DNA from: Parabacteroides sp. TM07-1AC
GTDB lineage: Bacteria; Bacteroidota; Bacteroidia; Bacteroidales; Tannerellaceae
NCBI RefSeq assembly: GCF_003480915.1
Contig: NZ_QUKD01000004.1
Span: 277,230-341,229, forward strand
Length of the DNA stretch: 64,000 bases
Reading direction: 5' to 3'
The notes beneath the pieces were generated by a model, which was given only the letters and a program-made list of their open reading frames with translations, had not been told where the DNA came from and searched no databases. This document shows, one piece after another, positions 52,964-61,137 of this stretch. Numbering within the stretch: the first letter of the stretch is position 1; each line of letters opens with the position of its first letter. Both the position numbers and the translations under genes were made by a program.

Positions 52964-53396
52964 GTCAATTTAAGTTCAAAAAATAATTGTGCAAATTTAG
53001 CCCTTCTTAATTAGATTAAAAAGGAGAAATATGCGATATAATTGGTCAAAAATACTATAATTTTCAATAACTCGCCAATTTTTAAAGTAAATAGCCTCCG
53101 TATTTAGTCCTAAAGGCTTGTTTTTTGAGCCTTCTGAGGGATGAAAAAATATTTCTTGCTTCGGTTATTTGTTACAAAAATATAAAAATAGATTCGATTG
53201 ACAAATAATTTGGATGAATATAGTTGATTATCGAATAAAAAGAGTTTCCTTTGTGCCATGTGAACAACATAGTTTTCAGAAATAGTTCTTTTATCTCCGA
53301 TGTAATATTCAACAATGAATTTATTTTGTAGTAATCGACCTTTCCAAGATTATTTGTTACAGTTTTTTTTATTAATTATTTTATATCATTTTTTGT
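52964..53396. other. Long AT-rich spacer between the inositol synthase and RRM genes
   Basis: This 433-base divergent spacer holds the synthase promoter (listed separately) and a long leader before the RRM gene. A short hairpin AAGGCT (53113-53118) / AGCCTT (53128-53133) with a T-rich loop lies inside. A TTCCTTTG (53245-53252) may serve as the RRM promoter's -7 element. No ORF in it can be supported. Confidence 0.5.
52992..53022 (-). promoter_or_regulatory. Putative promoter of the inositol phosphate synthase gene
   Basis: On the minus strand TAAATTTG (52992-52999) matches TAnnTTTG, with TTTT 19 bases upstream. The leader is about 25 bases. Confidence 0.55.
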
Positions 53397-53642
53397 ATGA
53401 ATATTTACATTGGTAACCTGAACTATCGGGTTAGAGAATCTGACTTACAGCAGGTTTTGGAAGAGTATGGCGTTGTAGAATCAGTTAAGTTGATCATTGA
53501 TCGCGACACAAACAGATCTAAAGGATTTGCATTTGCTGAATTTACTAACGAAAGTGAAGGAAGAAATGCTATCAACGAACTGAACGGTGCTGAATACGAA
53601 GGTCGTCAGATGGTTGTTAAAGAAGCTACTCCGAGACGTTGA
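53397..53642 (+). CDS. RRM-domain RNA-binding protein
   Basis: This 81-residue protein is a single RNA recognition motif. RNP2 is 'IYIGNL' (3-8) and RNP1 is 'KGFAFAEF' (around 42-49); the C-terminal tail is short and basic. Bacteroidales carry several such RbpA/B/C-like proteins that act as global RNA regulators affecting capsule and polysaccharide-utilization genes. A leader of more than 150 bases and a strong terminator flank it, as in cold-shock-type single-gene units. Confidence 0.95.
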   Translation: MNIYIGNLNYRVRESDLQQVLEEYGVVESVKLIIDRDTNRSKGFAFAEFTNESEGRNAINELNGAEYEGRQMVVKEATPRR

Positions 53643-53666
53643 GATAGTTTTAACGAATAGCATAAG

Positions 53667-53701
53667 AAAGGGATACAGGAATTAAACATCTGTGTCCCTT
53701 T
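53667..53701 (+). terminator. Terminator of the RRM gene
   Basis: AAAGGGATACAG (53667-53678) pairs with CTGTGTCCCTTT (53690-53701), one G-T pair; a run of T follows. Confidence 0.88.
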
Positions 53702-53747
53702 TTTTATTACTGATAATTTCTTACGTTTGCTGCAAATTTTGAAATAA

Positions 53748-55001
53748 ATGAAAACTTTTCTTGTGAAACCTGCACGCCTCCTTCTGTCAGGCATCTGCTT
53801 TCTGTTTGTCAATTTGTTTGTTCTATCTCCGGTACGGGCCCAGATATCCGATCAGGTTTTTAAGTCGGATCATCATATCGATCCGGAAAAGAAAGGACAG
53901 TTGTTTGTCGAACTGGACAATATAAGTTTTTTTAAAGATAATGAGTATTCGGGTTCTATCATGAAAGGATATTCATTACCGGGTTTTTGGATACAGCCCA
54001 AAGCTGTTTTTTATCCTTTAAGTAATATCAAGCTTGAACTGGGAGCGCATATGTTGCGTTATTGGGGAGCTAAAAAATATCCGGCTTTTGCCTATCAGGA
54101 TATTGCCAAATGGAAAGGTGACCAGTTTCAGCATGGCTTTCATGTGCTTCCTTTTTTTCGTGCACAGATAGCCTTGTCCGATCATGTGAATATTGTGCTG
54201 GGGGACATTTACGGCGGAGCAAATCATAATTTGATCGAGCCGTTGTATAATCCGGAACTGAACCTGACTGCCGATCCGGAAGCCGGACTTCAGCTATTAT
54301 ATGATTCCCGCCGGTTTGATCTGGATGTATGGGTGAACTGGGAAAGTTTTATTTTTCATGAAGATACGCATCAGGAAGCTTTTACTGTTGGTCTGTCGGG
54401 ACGTTATAAATTGAATGATCCGGAAGCCCGTTTCCATTTCTATGCGCCGGTACAAGGCCTGGCTCAACATCGGGGCGGAGAAATTGATACGATATATACT
54501 AATTCGGTACAAACGTTGATGAATGGTTCTGTGGGTGTTGGTACAGTCTGGAATACAGGTAATCCGATCTTTCGGAATGTGAATCTGGAGTTTGACGTGA
54601 CAGGGTATTATCAGCAGGCTGGCAAGTTGTGGCCTTATGACAGCGGTTCCGGTTTCTATGTTCGGGCTTCTGCCGATATTTATGACTTTAGGGTGAAAAC
54701 ATCTTACTGGAATAGTGATAAATTCATCTCTATGTTTGGAAGTCCGTTTTACGGAGCAGTGTCTACGTCCAACGACGGGATCACTTTCGACGGGCAAAAT
54801 ATGGTTTATCTGGGGCTGGAATATTCAAAAAGCTTCGGGAAAGGATTTTCTATGGGGGTAGATGTGGATGTGTATCATCATTTATCTGTGGATAAGTTCG
54901 GACCGGACATAGGAGAGGTGAGCAAATCCGGTAGCGCGACCAGTTTCTCTGCAGGAATTTATTTCCGAATCAATCCGTCATTCCTGATAAAAAGTTTCTG
55001 A
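53748..55001 (+). CDS. Outer-membrane beta-barrel protein of unknown function
   Basis: This 417-residue protein has a signal peptide ending 'LSPVRAQIS'. The body is repeated long strands with aromatic residues ('GQLFVELDNISFFKD', 'WIQPKAVFYPLSNIKLELGAHMLRYWG', 'YVRASADIYDFRVKTSYWNS') and ends 'INPSFLIKSF' in Phe, as expected of a barrel of roughly 16 strands. No enzyme motif was found. The first 30 bases after the terminator of the RRM gene hold its promoter, which is not clear. Confidence 0.72.
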   Translation: MKTFLVKPARLLLSGICFLFVNLFVLSPVRAQISDQVFKSDHHIDPEKKGQLFVELDNISFFKDNEYSGSIMKGYSLPGFWIQPKAVFYPLSNIKLELGAHMLRYWGAKKYPAFAYQDIAKWKGDQFQHGFHVLPFFRAQIALSDHVNIVLGDIYGGANHNLIEPLYNPELNLTADPEAGLQLLYDSRRFDLDVWVNWESFIFHEDTHQEAFTVGLSGRYKLNDPEARFHFYAPVQGLAQHRGGEIDTIYTNSVQTLMNGSVGVGTVWNTGNPIFRNVNLEFDVTGYYQQAGKLWPYDSGSGFYVRASADIYDFRVKTSYWNSDKFISMFGSPFYGAVSTSNDGITFDGQNMVYLGLEYSKSFGKGFSMGVDVDVYHHLSVDKFGPDIGEVSKSGSATSFSAGIYFRINPSFLIKSF

Positions 55002-55023
55002 TAAATAATATGGAAAGTAAATA

Positions 55024-55047
55024 AAGGTCTAATTTAAATTAGACCTT
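55024..55047. terminator. 24-bp perfect palindromic terminator between convergent genes
   Basis: AAGGTCTAATTT (55024-55035) and AAATTAGACCTT (55036-55047) form a perfect palindrome; TCTTTCTTTC follows on the plus strand. It overlaps the stop codon of the cupin gene on the minus strand. Confidence 0.82.
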
Positions 55048-55406
55048 CTTTCTTTCTGATAGGATTCAAGCAGGAAAAGTGTTTTTGCCAATGATGGAAA
55101 GGTAGGAAGGACTACCGGGTTTTCCGGATTCCATTCCGGATCTTCTGTAATCATCGTAGATAAAGTTCCTGCATGCATAAGTACCGTTTGCGCATCTGTG
55201 ATAGCGGTTATTATATGACGTTTTTCAGCCGGCAACAAGACGAAATAACCTTCATTTACTTCTACTACCGGAGTTGTTGCTATCGAACAGATAAGAAGTT
55301 TACCGGCTGTAACAAAAAGTAATATGTTTCCCATTTGTTCTGTGTCATATACAACTTCGCCGGCTTTTACTTCTTTACACTCAAATTGATTAATAAAATT
55401 CTTCAT
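55029..55406 (-). CDS. Small cupin-like protein (AraC-type ligand domain without HTH)
   Basis: This 125-residue protein is a single cupin-like fold: 'VKAGEVVYDTEQMGNILLFVTAGKLLICS' (about 14-42), 'EVNEGYFVLLPAEKRHIITAITDAQTVLMHAG'. This pattern matches the N-terminal sensing domain of AraC-type regulators, but there is no DNA-binding domain in the chain. It starts 9 bases after the ApbE gene stop. A free sensing domain or a remnant of a regulator are both possible. Confidence 0.65.
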   Translation of the reverse strand: MKNFINQFECKEVKAGEVVYDTEQMGNILLFVTAGKLLICSIATTPVVEVNEGYFVLLPAEKRHIITAITDAQTVLMHAGTLSTMITEDPEWNPENPVVLPTFPSLAKTLFLLESYQKERRSNLN

Positions 55407-55415
55407 AAAAAATTG

Positions 55416-56441
55416 CTACTCATTGAGCATTGCCTCAATCTTCCTGTTGGGAAGGTATTGGAGCATGCCGTCAGAGTATTCTATCTGATGTTTACCGTTT
55501 TCATCGGTGTAGATAACATAGTATTCGATTCCGGGAATGTTTTTAGCGGCTTCGCGGGCCTTTTCAAGTCCCATGGCCATAAAAGCTGTAGCATAGGCAT
55601 CTGCAGTAATACAGTCTTCCGCTACGATCGTTGCGCTTAATATGCTTTGTTCGGATGGATATCCGGTTCGCGGATCAATGGTGTGTGCATACTTCTTACC
55701 GTCTTTGATATAAAAATTACGATAATTACCGGAAGTCGCTACACCTCCTTTTTTGCATAATTCGACCACTTCTCCTACATCATTCTTTATACCGGTTGAA
55801 TCGTCTTCCGGTTTGTTAATGCCTATACGCCAACATTTCCCATTTTGATTAACGCCTTTCATTGTGACTTCGCCGCCAATTTCGACCATATAGTTTTCGA
55901 TGCCTTCGCGTTCAAGCAAACGTGCTATCACATCGCTGGCGTAGCCTTTGGCGATGGCTGAACAGTTCAACAGGATACGGGGATCATCTTTTACGATCTT
56001 GCGTCCGTCCAGCCTGACCTTCTGGTAGCCGACAAATTGTTTGATGCTGTCGATCATCTGAGGTGTTACGCTGTCCATTTTGCTGAAACCGAATCCCCAA
56101 AGATTAACGAGCGGGGCACAGGTGATATCGAAGACTCCTTCCGAATGGTCGGATACGTCTTTCGCTTTGTTGAATACCTCCATGAACCAGTCGTCAACCT
56201 CGACAGGCTCATTTTGGTTTACTTTCGAAATGATAGAGTTCGGGTTGAACGGATTCAACGAAAGATTGAATTTTTGAAATTCAGCATCGATCTTCTCTGT
56301 TAATAATTCAGAACCTTCATATTTGATATGATAGATTGTATGGAAAACGGAACCACTTTCTTCAAAATATTGTTTCTGTTTTGTACAGGCTGTGAAAATG
56401 AGTATCCATAAGCAAGCCACTAAACTTATCTTCTTGCACAT
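55416..56441 (-). CDS. apbE: FAD:protein FMN transferase (ApbE), lipoprotein
   Basis: This 341-residue lipoprotein (lipobox FTAC, Cys19) attaches FMN to Thr or Ser of periplasmic-side flavoproteins such as the Na+-NQR/RNF subunits. Family motifs are 'NSIISKVNQNE', 'GVFDITCAPLVNLWGFG', 'NCSAIAKGYASDVIARLLE', 'YMVEIGGEVTMKG', 'ATSGNYRNFYI', 'HTIDPRTGYPSE' and 'TADAYATAFMAMG'. It is part of a close-packed minus-strand run, 45 bases after the dehydratase gene. Its flavinylation target is not in the window. Confidence 0.95.
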   Translation of the reverse strand: MCKKISLVACLWILIFTACTKQKQYFEESGSVFHTIYHIKYEGSELLTEKIDAEFQKFNLSLNPFNPNSIISKVNQNEPVEVDDWFMEVFNKAKDVSDHSEGVFDITCAPLVNLWGFGFSKMDSVTPQMIDSIKQFVGYQKVRLDGRKIVKDDPRILLNCSAIAKGYASDVIARLLEREGIENYMVEIGGEVTMKGVNQNGKCWRIGINKPEDDSTGIKNDVGEVVELCKKGGVATSGNYRNFYIKDGKKYAHTIDPRTGYPSEQSILSATIVAEDCITADAYATAFMAMGLEKAREAAKNIPGIEYYVIYTDENGKHQIEYSDGMLQYLPNRKIEAMLNE

Positions 56442-56486
56442 CTCTTTAATTTTTAGCGCTGCAAAGATACGAAATTTTATTGTAAT

Positions 56487-58232
56487 TCAACTAAAGTCAA
56501 TGGTTAAGCCTTTTTTGTTTTCCATATAAGCGCCTTTCATGGGAGATGCGCAGTTATGAGTGAAAATATCCAAAATGCCGCGAGTATGACGGGATGCCGG
56601 TTGTTTCCACCGTTTGCGGCGTTCAGACAGAACACGGTCGATTTCTTCCGGAAGCAATGGCTGTCCGTTTATTCCTATAATTTCAAGCTTGCGGGCGGGT
56701 ATATCGATACGGATCAGGTCGTTGTCTTCAACCAGTGCAATAGGTCCGCCTTCATAGGCTTCCGGCGAGACATGTCCGATGGCAGGGCCGCGTGTAGCTC
56801 CGGAAAAACGTCCGTCGGTAATAAGGGCGATGCTTTCCGCCAGTTCGGGATCGGAGGCGATGGCTTCCGTCGTATAGAACATTTCGGGCATGCCACTGCC
56901 TTTCGGACCCTCATAACGAATAAATACGGCATCTCCCGGATGGATGTTTTTTTGTAATACGGCTTGTAAGGCCTCTTCTTCGCTGTTGAATACGCGAGCT
57001 GTCAGAGTTGCCTGCATCAGGTTGGGAGAGATGGCTGCATGTTTTACTACGGCCCCTTCCGGTGCGAGATTCCCTTTTAATATGGCGATCGCTCCCTGTT
57101 TCCGGATCGGCTTATCAAAGGGCTTGATGATATCTCCGACTTTTACGCCCAACGGGGACAGGTATTTGTGACATCCTTCGTAAAAGCCATTTCTTTGTAG
57201 TGTTTCCAGATTCTCTCCCAGGCATTTGCCGGTTACCGTCCGGACATCCAGGTTTAGTACACCTTTCAGTTTCTCCATAATAGCTGGAACACCTCCGGCA
57301 TACCAAAAATATTCGCCGGGCCAGAAACCGCTGGGGCGAATATTCAATAAAAATGGAATCTCTCTGTGGATCTCGTCGAATAGTTCGGCAGGAAGTTCGA
57401 TGCCTAATTCATGTGCAACAGCCGGTAAATGCAACAGGCTGTTACTGGAACCGGCAATGGCGGCATGTACCATAATTGCATTTCTGAAAGCGTCGATTGT
57501 CAGAATGTCGGATGGCATTAATTCCTCTTTTGCCAGTTCGACGGAACGTTGACCGGCATTTCGGGATATCTCTTTTAAATAATGTATATGCGTGGGGATC
57601 AAAGCAGAGCCCGGCAATGCGAGACCTAATGCTTCCGCCATGACCTGCATGGTAGAGGCGGTTCCCATAAACGAGCAGGCTCCGCAAGTCGGGCAAGCGT
57701 CTTTTTTGTAGGCGAAGAATTGCTCTTCGCTAATTTCTTTTCGCTCATACCGGGCACTGTATGTTCCGATTTGTTCCAATGTCAGCAGGTTGGGGCCGGC
57801 TTTCATTATACCTCCGGGCAGGAGAAGTGCCGGCATATTCAAGCGTGCGATAGCCATCAGATGAGCAGGAACCGATTTGTCGCAACTAGTAATGAATACT
57901 CCTGCATCGAAAGGGGTTGCTTTGACGTGTATCTCCATCATGGCTGTCATCAGGTCGCGCGATACCAGTGAATAATTCATGCCGTCATGCCCTTGCGCTT
58001 CACCGTCACAAATGTCAGTAACGTAATAATTGGCAGGCCGTCCGCCGGCATCGTTGATGCCTTTACCGACTTCGTCTACCAGCTTGTTCAGATGGGCACT
58101 TCCTGGATGGCTCTGTCCATAACTGCTTTCAACGATGACCTGTGGTTTGCTGAGCTCTTCGATGCTCCAGCCGCTACCGAGACGAAGTGAATCGAGCTCC
58201 GGTGCCAGCTTACGTAATTCCTGACTTTTCAT
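56487..58232 (-). CDS. IlvD/Edd-family dehydratase, probably a sugar-acid dehydratase
   Basis: This 581-residue iron-sulfur dehydratase family protein has 'NYYVTDICDGEAQGHDGMNYSL', 'ITSCDKSVPAHLM', 'DACPTCGACSFMGTASTMQVMAEALG' and 'ALITDGRFSGATRGPAIGHVSPEA'. The cysteines in these motifs are those that hold the Fe-S cluster. It is close to, but not the same as, classical IlvD (CDK(I/S)...PG pattern), so a sugar-acid substrate such as an aldonate is as likely as the branched-chain precursor dihydroxy-acid. It starts 11 bases after mntP, an unusual partner. Confidence 0.85.
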   Translation of the reverse strand: MKSQELRKLAPELDSLRLGSGWSIEELSKPQVIVESSYGQSHPGSAHLNKLVDEVGKGINDAGGRPANYYVTDICDGEAQGHDGMNYSLVSRDLMTAMMEIHVKATPFDAGVFITSCDKSVPAHLMAIARLNMPALLLPGGIMKAGPNLLTLEQIGTYSARYERKEISEEQFFAYKKDACPTCGACSFMGTASTMQVMAEALGLALPGSALIPTHIHYLKEISRNAGQRSVELAKEELMPSDILTIDAFRNAIMVHAAIAGSSNSLLHLPAVAHELGIELPAELFDEIHREIPFLLNIRPSGFWPGEYFWYAGGVPAIMEKLKGVLNLDVRTVTGKCLGENLETLQRNGFYEGCHKYLSPLGVKVGDIIKPFDKPIRKQGAIAILKGNLAPEGAVVKHAAISPNLMQATLTARVFNSEEEALQAVLQKNIHPGDAVFIRYEGPKGSGMPEMFYTTEAIASDPELAESIALITDGRFSGATRGPAIGHVSPEAYEGGPIALVEDNDLIRIDIPARKLEIIGINGQPLLPEEIDRVLSERRKRWKQPASRHTRGILDIFTHNCASPMKGAYMENKKGLTIDFS

Positions 58233-58243
58233 ATATTTCTTTA

Positions 58244-58807
58244 TTAACCGAAGAACAGATGTTCTATTAGTATTTTTGCTCCGATACCGATCAGGATCAA
58301 TCCGCCGATCAGGTCGAGTTTTAAATCCACTTTGCGCCCGAAGCGACTCCCGAAATAAACGCCGGAAACCGACATCAGGAATGTGACGATCCCGATCAGT
58401 GAAGCCTGGATGATGATATCTGATTTCAGAATTGCCAGCGAGATACCGATAGCCAACGCATCGATGCTGGTGGCTATGGATAGTCCGAACAGTGTCTTGT
58501 TACAAAGCGGATTCGTTTTGCAATCTTCATCTTCTTCCTGCGTGCTGTCGTAAATCATTTTACCGCCCAGATAAAGTAACAGGATAAATGCGATCCAGTG
58601 GTCGAAGGCTGTGATGTATTTCTGGAATCCGACACCCGCTAAATACCCTAAAACCGTCATTGTGGCCTGTGTGATACCCATAAAAGAACCGATCTTCACC
58701 ATATTGCAAACAGTGCAGTTTCGGATAACGGCACCTCCGGTTACAGACACGGCTAAACTATCCATCGACAGTCCGATGGCTAGTAACACTATTTCTATAA
58801 TTGACAT
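58244..58807 (-). CDS. mntP: Manganese efflux pump
   Basis: This 187-residue membrane protein has six helices and two MntP repeats: 'LLAIGLSMDSLAVSVTGGA' and 'GLSIATSIDALAIGISLAIL', with the Asp residues ('SMDS', 'SIDAL') that bind Mn2+. MntP exports excess manganese. A Cys-containing loop ('CKTNPLCNK') connects the halves. No manganese riboswitch was recognised upstream; it is part of a run that starts at the DUF4199 gene. Confidence 0.95.
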   Translation of the reverse strand: MSIIEIVLLAIGLSMDSLAVSVTGGAVIRNCTVCNMVKIGSFMGITQATMTVLGYLAGVGFQKYITAFDHWIAFILLLYLGGKMIYDSTQEEDEDCKTNPLCNKTLFGLSIATSIDALAIGISLAILKSDIIIQASLIGIVTFLMSVSGVYFGSRFGRKVDLKLDLIGGLILIGIGAKILIEHLFFG

Positions 58808-58827
58808 AAATTAAAAGAGTAGTGTGT

Positions 58828-59778
58828 TCATATTTCTGATTCTATCTTATAATTGTTTCTGTTTGACGAATTTCGGGAAATCAGTTCACCGATGAATCCT
58901 GCCAGGAACATCTGGGTTCCCAGGATCATTGCAGTAAGCGAAATATAGAAATACGGGGAATTAGTTACCAATGGGCGCAGATCACCGGAGAACATGGATA
59001 TAAGTTTCATGGTCAATACGAAAACCAGCGCGATGAAACCGATAAAGAACATCACGCTCCCCCATAGTCCGAAGAAATGCATCGGTTTCTTTCCGAATTT
59101 GGAAGTGAACCATAAGGTGATCAGGTCGAGATAACCATTCACAAAACGGTTCAGCCCGAATTTGGTTGTTCCGTATTTGCGTGCCTGGTGCTGTACTACT
59201 TTTTCGCCTATCTTATGGAATCCGGCAATCTTCGCTAGATAGGGAATATACCGGTGCATATCATTATACACCTCGATATTTTTTATTACGACACTCTTGT
59301 AGGCTTTCAGTCCGCAGTTGAAATCGTGCAGGTTGTTTATGCCAGAGAATTTGCGCGCAGTCGCATTGAACAGTTTGGTCGGGATTGTCTTGGATAGCGG
59401 GTCGTAGCGTTTCTTCTTCCATCCGGAAACAAGATCGTATCCATCTTCCTTGATCATGCGGTATAGTTCGGGTATCTCGTCCGGACTGTCCTGCAGATCG
59501 GCATCCATGGTGATGACGACATCTCCTTTTGCACGTTGGAAACCGCAATGCAATCCGGGAGATTTGCCGTAATTCCGGCGGAATTTGATCGCTCTGATAC
59601 AAGAGTTCTTTTGTTGTAACTCCTGGATCACTTCCCATGAATTGTCTGTGCTGCCGTCGTTTACAAATATAATTTCGTAAGTAAAGTTATGTTCTTTCAT
59701 TACCCGCTCTATCCATGCTTCCAATTCTGGTAGAGACTCGGCTTCGTTGTACAACGGAATAACTACTGATATATCCAT
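58828..59778 (-). CDS. GT2 family glycosyltransferase with C-terminal membrane helices (DPM1/GtrB-like)
   Basis: This 316-residue protein has the GT2 start 'MDISVVIPLYNEAESLPEL', the nucleotide motif 'VNDGSTDNSWEVI', the DxD 'TMDADLQDSPDEIPEL' and 'CGLKAYKS'. Two C-terminal membrane segments (about 230-255 and 270-295) follow. Such enzymes load a sugar onto a polyprenyl phosphate carrier or transfer it to a lipid. It lies 17 bases after the DUF4199 gene, an arrangement repeated in many Bacteroidales, so the two probably work together. Confidence 0.92.
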   Translation of the reverse strand: MDISVVIPLYNEAESLPELEAWIERVMKEHNFTYEIIFVNDGSTDNSWEVIQELQQKNSCIRAIKFRRNYGKSPGLHCGFQRAKGDVVITMDADLQDSPDEIPELYRMIKEDGYDLVSGWKKKRYDPLSKTIPTKLFNATARKFSGINNLHDFNCGLKAYKSVVIKNIEVYNDMHRYIPYLAKIAGFHKIGEKVVQHQARKYGTTKFGLNRFVNGYLDLITLWFTSKFGKKPMHFFGLWGSVMFFIGFIALVFVLTMKLISMFSGDLRPLVTNSPYFYISLTAMILGTQMFLAGFIGELISRNSSNRNNYKIESEI

Positions 59779-59795
59779 TATTGTATTGTTTCTCC

Positions 59796-60326
59796 TTATT
59801 GTTCTTGTCTGATTGCACCGGTTTCATTGTTCCTGCACAAAATGGCTGCTACCGGTATCGATAGTATGATTCCATAGAATATATTATTGAAAATACCTTG
59901 AATAGCCATGTGGATAGGAGTGAAGTTGGTTTTTCCGATCGTTTCCATTACTTCGGTACTGACCTGCGAATCTTTCAGGATATCCATCATCTGACTCACG
60001 GAGTTTGCCAGAAAATCAGCAGGTGCGATGAACTGGAAAAATACGAAATGTTCCAAAGCTACGATCAGGGCTGCGAAAAAATACAGCATTGTTCCGAAAC
60101 GCCAGGCATGAAAGAAACTGATCTTTCCGCCGATATCCTGTTTGTATCGTTTTGTCAGATAGTAAGCGATGAATGGTACTGTCAGAGTAAGCACTATATA
60201 TATAATGTTTAGCGCAGGAACCGTGTTACTGAAAATAAAGAACAAGTATTTTATCACCCAGAAAATTCCCATGGCTAATCCATAAGTCATCGCGCTTTTT
60301 AATAGTAGACCTTTATTTTCTTCCAT
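59796..60326 (-). CDS. DUF4199 membrane protein
   Basis: This 176-residue protein has four membrane segments in the DUF4199 pattern ('AMTYGLAMGIFWVIKYLFFIF', 'FFHAWRFGTMLYFFAALIVALEHFVFFQFI', 'IFNNIFYGIILSIPVAAIL'). The family has no established role. It begins the minus-strand run that goes through the GT2, mntP and dehydratase genes with gaps of 11-20 bases. A promoter just upstream fits the Bacteroidetes consensus. Confidence 0.88.
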   Translation of the reverse strand: MEENKGLLLKSAMTYGLAMGIFWVIKYLFFIFSNTVPALNIIYIVLTLTVPFIAYYLTKRYKQDIGGKISFFHAWRFGTMLYFFAALIVALEHFVFFQFIAPADFLANSVSQMMDILKDSQVSTEVMETIGKTNFTPIHMAIQGIFNNIFYGIILSIPVAAILCRNNETGAIRQEQ

Positions 60327-60354
60327 TATATTGCTGTTTTAAAGTTTCTATCAG

Positions 60355-60385
60355 CAAAATTAATCCTTTTGTTATAATATACAAT
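60355..60385 (-). promoter_or_regulatory. Promoter of the DUF4199-GT2-mntP run
   Basis: On the minus strand ATTG (60382-60385), 19 bases, TAATTTTG (60355-60362). The leader is about 28 bases. Confidence 0.6.
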
Positions 60386-60394
60386 GTATAACAA

Positions 60395-60430
60395 TAAAAA
60401 AAGAGGAAGCTTATTTGAATAAACTTCCTC
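60395..60430 (-). terminator. Terminator of the SRP RNA / tRNA-Thr unit
   Basis: On the minus strand GAGGAAG...CTTCCTC (60424-60430 with 60403-60409, extended by TTATT/AATAA) forms a hairpin followed by a long T-run (plus-strand A-run near 60395-60402). Confidence 0.88.
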
Positions 60431-60437
60431 ATTTCTG

Positions 60438-60511
60438 AGCCTCTTGTCGGATTCGAACCAACGACCCCGAGATTACAAATCACGTGCTCTGGCCAACTGA
60501 GCTAAAGAGGC
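60438..60511 (-). tRNA. tRNA-Thr (anticodon TGT)
   Basis: A 74-nt cloverleaf. Acceptor arm GCCTCTT/AAGAGGC, D-arm GCTC...GAGC, anticodon loop TTTGTAA with anticodon TGT, and T-arm GTTGG-TTCGAAT-CCGAC. The anticodon stem has a T-T mismatch in the third pair. It lies 4 bases after the SRP RNA on the same strand, so RNase P cleavage at its 5' end would also set the 3' end of the SRP RNA. Confidence 0.95.
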
Positions 60512-60515
60512 AAGT

Positions 60516-60611
60516 GGGTAAGCTTACTACATCGCGCCGCTACAACCAAGTACCCTTGCTGCGGTCAAGCCCTGGGGGATTCCGAGGGAGCATGCCGTGT
60601 AGGACTTACCC
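60516..60611 (-). ncRNA. ffs: Signal recognition particle RNA, small bacterial type (4.5S)
   Basis: About 96 nt. The outer stem GGGTAAG (60605-60611) / CTTACCC (60516-60522) and an inner CTACA/TGTAG helix close the molecule. The apical part has the SRP domain IV pattern: CCCCCAGG ... GCAGCAAGGGTA, which forms the Ffh-binding internal loop. A Bacteroidetes promoter ends 5-6 bases before the 5' end. It guides membrane and secreted proteins to the translocon. Exact ends are set by the outer stem and could shift by a few bases. Confidence 0.82.
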
Positions 60612-60616
60612 GGGTG

Positions 60617-60647
60617 CAAAAGTAGATATTATTTTTTACAAAACAAG
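60617..60647 (-). promoter_or_regulatory. Promoter of the SRP RNA / tRNA-Thr unit
   Basis: On the minus strand CTTG (60644-60647), 19 bases, TACTTTTG (60617-60624). The predicted start lies right at the outer stem of the SRP RNA. Confidence 0.7.
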
Positions 60648-60650
60648 CGT

Positions 60651-61137
60651 TTTCCTCTCTGGTAAGTGATATTTGTTTCTAAGTGACTGTAATCCTTTTG
60701 TTTTCTGTGTGGTTAAAAAATGTTTAAGTAGTTCCTCGCTGTTTTTTGTCTGCAAATAAATTTGAGAGTAAACCTGGTTTATCAAAGCACAACAGAAGGG
60801 ATAACCCTTTTTATTACTAAGCATGAACCTAAGTCAACCTCTTTTATATATAGACTGGAAGTAGTCAACTAAAATCGTTAAACTACAATTAGATAGAGTT
60901 TCATAATATATGGAACTAATGTTTCACAATATATGGAATTAAAGTTTCGTAATTTGTGAAACTGTATTTAGGTTGTACTGTTTAGACTGTCCAAGTGAGA
61001 GCAAAGGATAAGGTTGTCGGCTTGCGAAAAAGCGTGGGGCAGTCATATTTTTTGATAGATTATGATCTACTCTGGTATATGTATAAATATTCTTGTAACT
61101 TTGTGCCCAAATTCAAAAATCAAAAACACTAAGGACA
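60651..61137. other. Intergenic region between the SRP RNA unit and the PurF-like gene
   Basis: This AT-rich spacer of about 490 bases contains three 23-bp tandem repeats (60898-60966) and a candidate promoter at 61071-61103 (TCTG, 21 bases, TAACTTTG). No open frame in it has convincing codon use. Confidence 0.5.
60898..60966 (+). repeat. Three tandem 23-bp repeats upstream of the PurF-like gene
   Basis: Units 60898-60920, 60921-60943 and 60944-60966, each starting GTTTC with an AATATATGGAA-like centre. The first two contain an imperfect palindrome GTTTC...GGAAC/T. The last copy is more diverged (GTTTCGTAATTTGTGAAAC). They lie about 105-170 bases before the candidate promoter. Confidence 0.7.

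Noticed and set aside
55029..55406. Complete AraC-type regulator
   Set aside because: No helix-turn-helix region is encoded within or directly downstream of the cupin-like frame.
60484..60669. 61-residue open frame over the SRP RNA/tRNA
   Set aside because: It is the antisense of the SRP RNA and tRNA-Thr and is not a gene.
60636..60824. 62-residue minus-strand open frame
   Set aside because: It overlaps the SRP promoter and has no domain, signal or codon bias; kept out as unsupported.
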